From positions 1 to 51,757 of IMG/VR virus record IMGVR_UViG_3300036717_000008: DNA of 51,757 nt. The stretch is one strand, 5' to 3'. This stretch comes from a virus. How positions within the stretch are numbered: position 1 is the first letter of the stretch; the number at the start of each line of letters is the position of its first letter. Position numbers and translations under genes: made by a program. The notes beneath the pieces are model-generated. The model was not told where the DNA came from. It made no database searches and worked only from the letters and a program-made list of their open reading frames with translations. This document shows, piece by piece, positions 49,780 to 51,757 of the stretch.

Positions 49780-50199
49780 ATGGGAGTTAGAGTAATAAAT
49801 ACAGTTGAGAAGAATGTTGTACCTAAGCCATATAACTTGGTGGTGGTACCAGCTAATAAGCCCATTCAAGTTCTAGCTGCTATCAATAATGATTTTGAAG
49901 AGTATGCTGCTAGGTATATCCAGAATGTTGGAACTGGTATAACCTATTACAATTTCACTTCTGGAACTCCTGCTGGTACTGGTGTTACATCCACTGATCC
50001 TGCTGGTATTGGGCCTAATCAATTTTGTGGTATAATGAACGGTGCTGGAACAGTTGATAGTAATGGATTTGGTTATGGTCAACAGGTGGATTGTTCTAAT
50101 CATCCCGGTGATGTATGGGTATATAGTACAACTGGTACCACCATTGCCATTACTGTTCTGATTCGTAAAGACTTAATTCGTGGTGGTAATCCGATGTAA
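49780..50199 (+). CDS. Hypothetical virion-region protein
   Basis: A 139-aa beta-rich protein (MGVRVINTVEKNVVPKPYNL...) with a Gly/Thr-rich middle and a short basic end (IRKDLIRGGNPM). Four bases separate it from the tailspike start. Small proteins of this kind accompany capsid or spike proteins; a structural role is likely but unproven. Confidence 0.5.
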   Translation: MGVRVINTVEKNVVPKPYNLVVVPANKPIQVLAAINNDFEEYAARYIQNVGTGITYYNFTSGTPAGTGVTSTDPAGIGPNQFCGIMNGAGTVDSNGFGYGQQVDCSNHPGDVWVYSTTGTTIAITVLIRKDLIRGGNPM

Positions 50200-50203
50200 T
50201 GAT

Positions 50204-51757
50204 ATGAGAAAATATCTATCTATAATTTCTGTTTGTGCATCATTGGTTGTCACGTCTGCTTATGGTTTAGGTGGGATGGTTAATAGTACAATCTCTGGTA
50301 CACCTTTTCCATTTAATGTGGGGAGTGTGGTGACTAACTTTACGTTCATCTCGCCCATGCAGTTTGGTGCTGTGGGGAACGGGGTGGCGAATGACACTGC
50401 AGCGCTGTCAAACTCGGTGGCGGCAATGAACGCGGGGAACATCCTTAATTGGGATGGGCAGGGGCAGACGTATTATATAACGTCTGGTGTGGCGTGGACC
50501 GGAGGACACATCGAGGTGCGCAATGCCACGATCGTGATCCCCAGCAATTTTCTAGGGTCGGTCTTTATTCACAGCCAAAACGGCCTGCCGGTGAGTGGGG
50601 CGAATTTTCATAACCTCACGATAGAAAGAATTGGAACAAATGCCCCCGATCCATCCGTTGTAGGTATCCAAAATGGTGTATTGGGATTTGGCTATTTCGA
50701 AGATTTAAAAACGGAATTTGTTCACTTTTCCAACCTGTGGCGGTGCGTGGAAATTATCAACACTCCTCAATTTGACATCAGGCATTGTTTTATGGGTAAT
50801 TGTTGGAGTAATAAAGTATATGTTGCTCAATCTGTTGCTCAATCACAAACTTCTAGCGAAGGAGGTGATGAATCAATTATCACATTGAACGACATGAACA
50901 CGCTGGATGACAATGGATCGTCACCGACCAGCGTTGTTGATTCACAGCGTCATAATTGCATCGACATCCAACTGGATGCGTACTGCATTCACCTGGAGGT
51001 CTCGTACAATAACGGCGGCAGCGATAAGCAGGCAGTGAAAGTTTCCCCATGGGTGGGTGGATCAACGATCTTTTTCCGGGGTGGCGAATATGAAGGGATG
51101 TTTGCGAACTATCCCACAAATCTGTGCGAGTTCGAAATCTGGAACTCAGTGGTGCACTTCGAGGACTGTCATATTGCGGGGAACGGTGTCTTTGGAACAA
51201 GTAATTATCTTGCCGCAATTGGTTTGTACGCGACGAACGGTCAGCATATCTCTTTCCGGTCGGACACGTTTACCGGCCAGCTGTCGAATGAGACGAACGT
51301 ATTCGATATTTGGACGGCAGACGGATTCCTGGGCAACATCGATTCCGCCCAGTTTCCTCAATACTTGTCAGCCAATACGTGCGGCTTCACATGGCACACT
51401 AACCTCTATGACGTGGGGGTGAATTATCCCTTGCAGGGCACGTATGGGATCAACGGCCTCGCAGGGACTAATATAATAGTTGACGCACCGAATGGAGGGA
51501 CAGTGACAATCGGCACGGCGAATTGCATGGTGGCGCTCAACGAAAACGGGGTGGGGCAGTACTGCACGTTCGGAAATGAGGCATATTTCAACAATGGTTT
51601 TTTGTCGCTTGGGAATGCTTATTTTAACAGCGGAGTCACGGAAAACGGAGGAAGACCAGACATGTCGGTCAATGCTCCTTATTCTCACGTCTTAGACTTT
51701 TTTGTGCAATCATCAGGTTTGTCGGATTTCCATTTCGTGAATGGCACGAACTGGATG
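50204..51757 (+). CDS. Tailspike protein with signal peptide, pectate-lyase-like beta-helix (N-terminal 518 codons)
   Basis: The gene runs from the ATG at 50204 over the circle join to 337, 587 aa in total. MRKYLSIISVCASLVVTSAY is a signal peptide. MQFGAVGNGVANDTAALSNS (residues 52-71) is the entry motif of pectate-lyase-3-type phage tailspikes (FGA-x-G-D/N-G-x-x-D/N-D-T-x-A). The following 400 residues have the strand periodicity of a right-handed beta-helix. It should bind or cut host surface polysaccharide. The signal-peptide end is AT-rich, the beta-helix part much more GC-rich, with an AT-rich patch near 50770-50885: a mosaic gene. Confidence 0.8.
   Translation, partial: MRKYLSIISVCASLVVTSAYGLGGMVNSTISGTPFPFNVGSVVTNFTFISPMQFGAVGNGVANDTAALSNSVAAMNAGNILNWDGQGQTYYITSGVAWTGGHIEVRNATIVIPSNFLGSVFIHSQNGLPVSGANFHNLTIERIGTNAPDPSVVGIQNGVLGFGYFEDLKTEFVHFSNLWRCVEIINTPQFDIRHCFMGNCWSNKVYVAQSVAQSQTSSEGGDESIITLNDMNTLDDNGSSPTSVVDSQRHNCIDIQLDAYCIHLEVSYNNGGSDKQAVKVSPWVGGSTIFFRGGEYEGMFANYPTNLCEFEIWNSVVHFEDCHIAGNGVFGTSNYLAAIGLYATNGQHISFRSDTFTGQLSNETNVFDIWTADGFLGNIDSAQFPQYLSANTCGFTWHTNLYDVGVNYPLQGTYGINGLAGTNIIVDAPNGGTVTIGTANCMVALNENGVGQYCTFGNEAYFNNGFLSLGNAYFNSGVTENGGRPDMSVNAPYSHVLDFFVQSSGLSDFHFVNGTNWM
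51631..51757. repeat. Terminal direct repeat marking a circular contig (right copy)
   Basis: Identical to 1-127. See the left copy. Confidence 0.9.

Overview
The window is one complete genome of a lytic, podovirus-like tailed phage. Its first 127 bases recur exactly as its last 127, so the contig closes into a circle of 51,630 bp and the tailspike gene runs across the join. Terminase, portal, scaffold, major capsid protein, adaptor and nozzle-like tail proteins, and T7-style internal virion proteins are all present. I see no integrase, no lysogeny repressor, no phage RNA polymerase and no recognisable endolysin. The genome is AT-rich, and most genes lack a Shine-Dalgarno sequence and start behind AT-rich stretches such as AATAATATG, a habit known from Bacteroidota. 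The host is not otherwise identifiable.

Layout. A non-coding control region (about 38.06-39.65 kb) separates two divergent arms. The plus arm runs 39.69 kb -> 51.63 kb -> across the join -> 14.85 kb: small genes, terminase subunits, portal, scaffold, capsid, tailspike, lysis-type membrane proteins, fibres, nozzle, adaptor, internal virion proteins. The minus arm runs 38.02 -> 14.85 kb: small accessory genes, SF2 helicase, ATP-dependent ligase, a sigma-54-type AAA+ activator, a tRNA, RecB/Cas4-like nuclease, dNMP kinase, nucleotidyltransferase, RecA-fold ATPase, a possible ssDNA-binding protein, a family A DNA polymerase split into two genes, a DUF3987-like ATPase and a MazG-like pyrophosphohydrolase. 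The arms converge with two bases between their stop codons.

Regulation is the most unusual aspect. Eight intergenic sites and one intragenic site match the sigma-54 promoter (TTGGCA-N8-TGCT or similar, always GG-N10-GC). They lie before the late genes, the capsid gene, the tRNA/replication block, accessory blocks and a structured RNA. The phage encodes a stripped-down sigma-54 activator: an AAA+ domain with a GSFTGA loop, with no receiver and no DNA-binding HTH. Upstream of the main late promoter, three AACGTT palindromes are spaced exactly 21 bp apart, like an enhancer array. Together these suggest a phage gene-expression programme that redirects host RNA polymerase-sigma-54.

A second theme is structured non-coding DNA. 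A roughly 440-nt region of higher GC follows a sigma-54-like promoter. Several intergenic leaders on the minus arm share one plan, a long closing stem around two hairpins. A GC-rich 140-nt island sits between portal and scaffold genes. An AT-rich tract with iteron-like repeats is a candidate replication origin. Several genes (tailspike, 23.6-24.3 kb, 37.6 kb) differ in base composition from the rest and look recently acquired.
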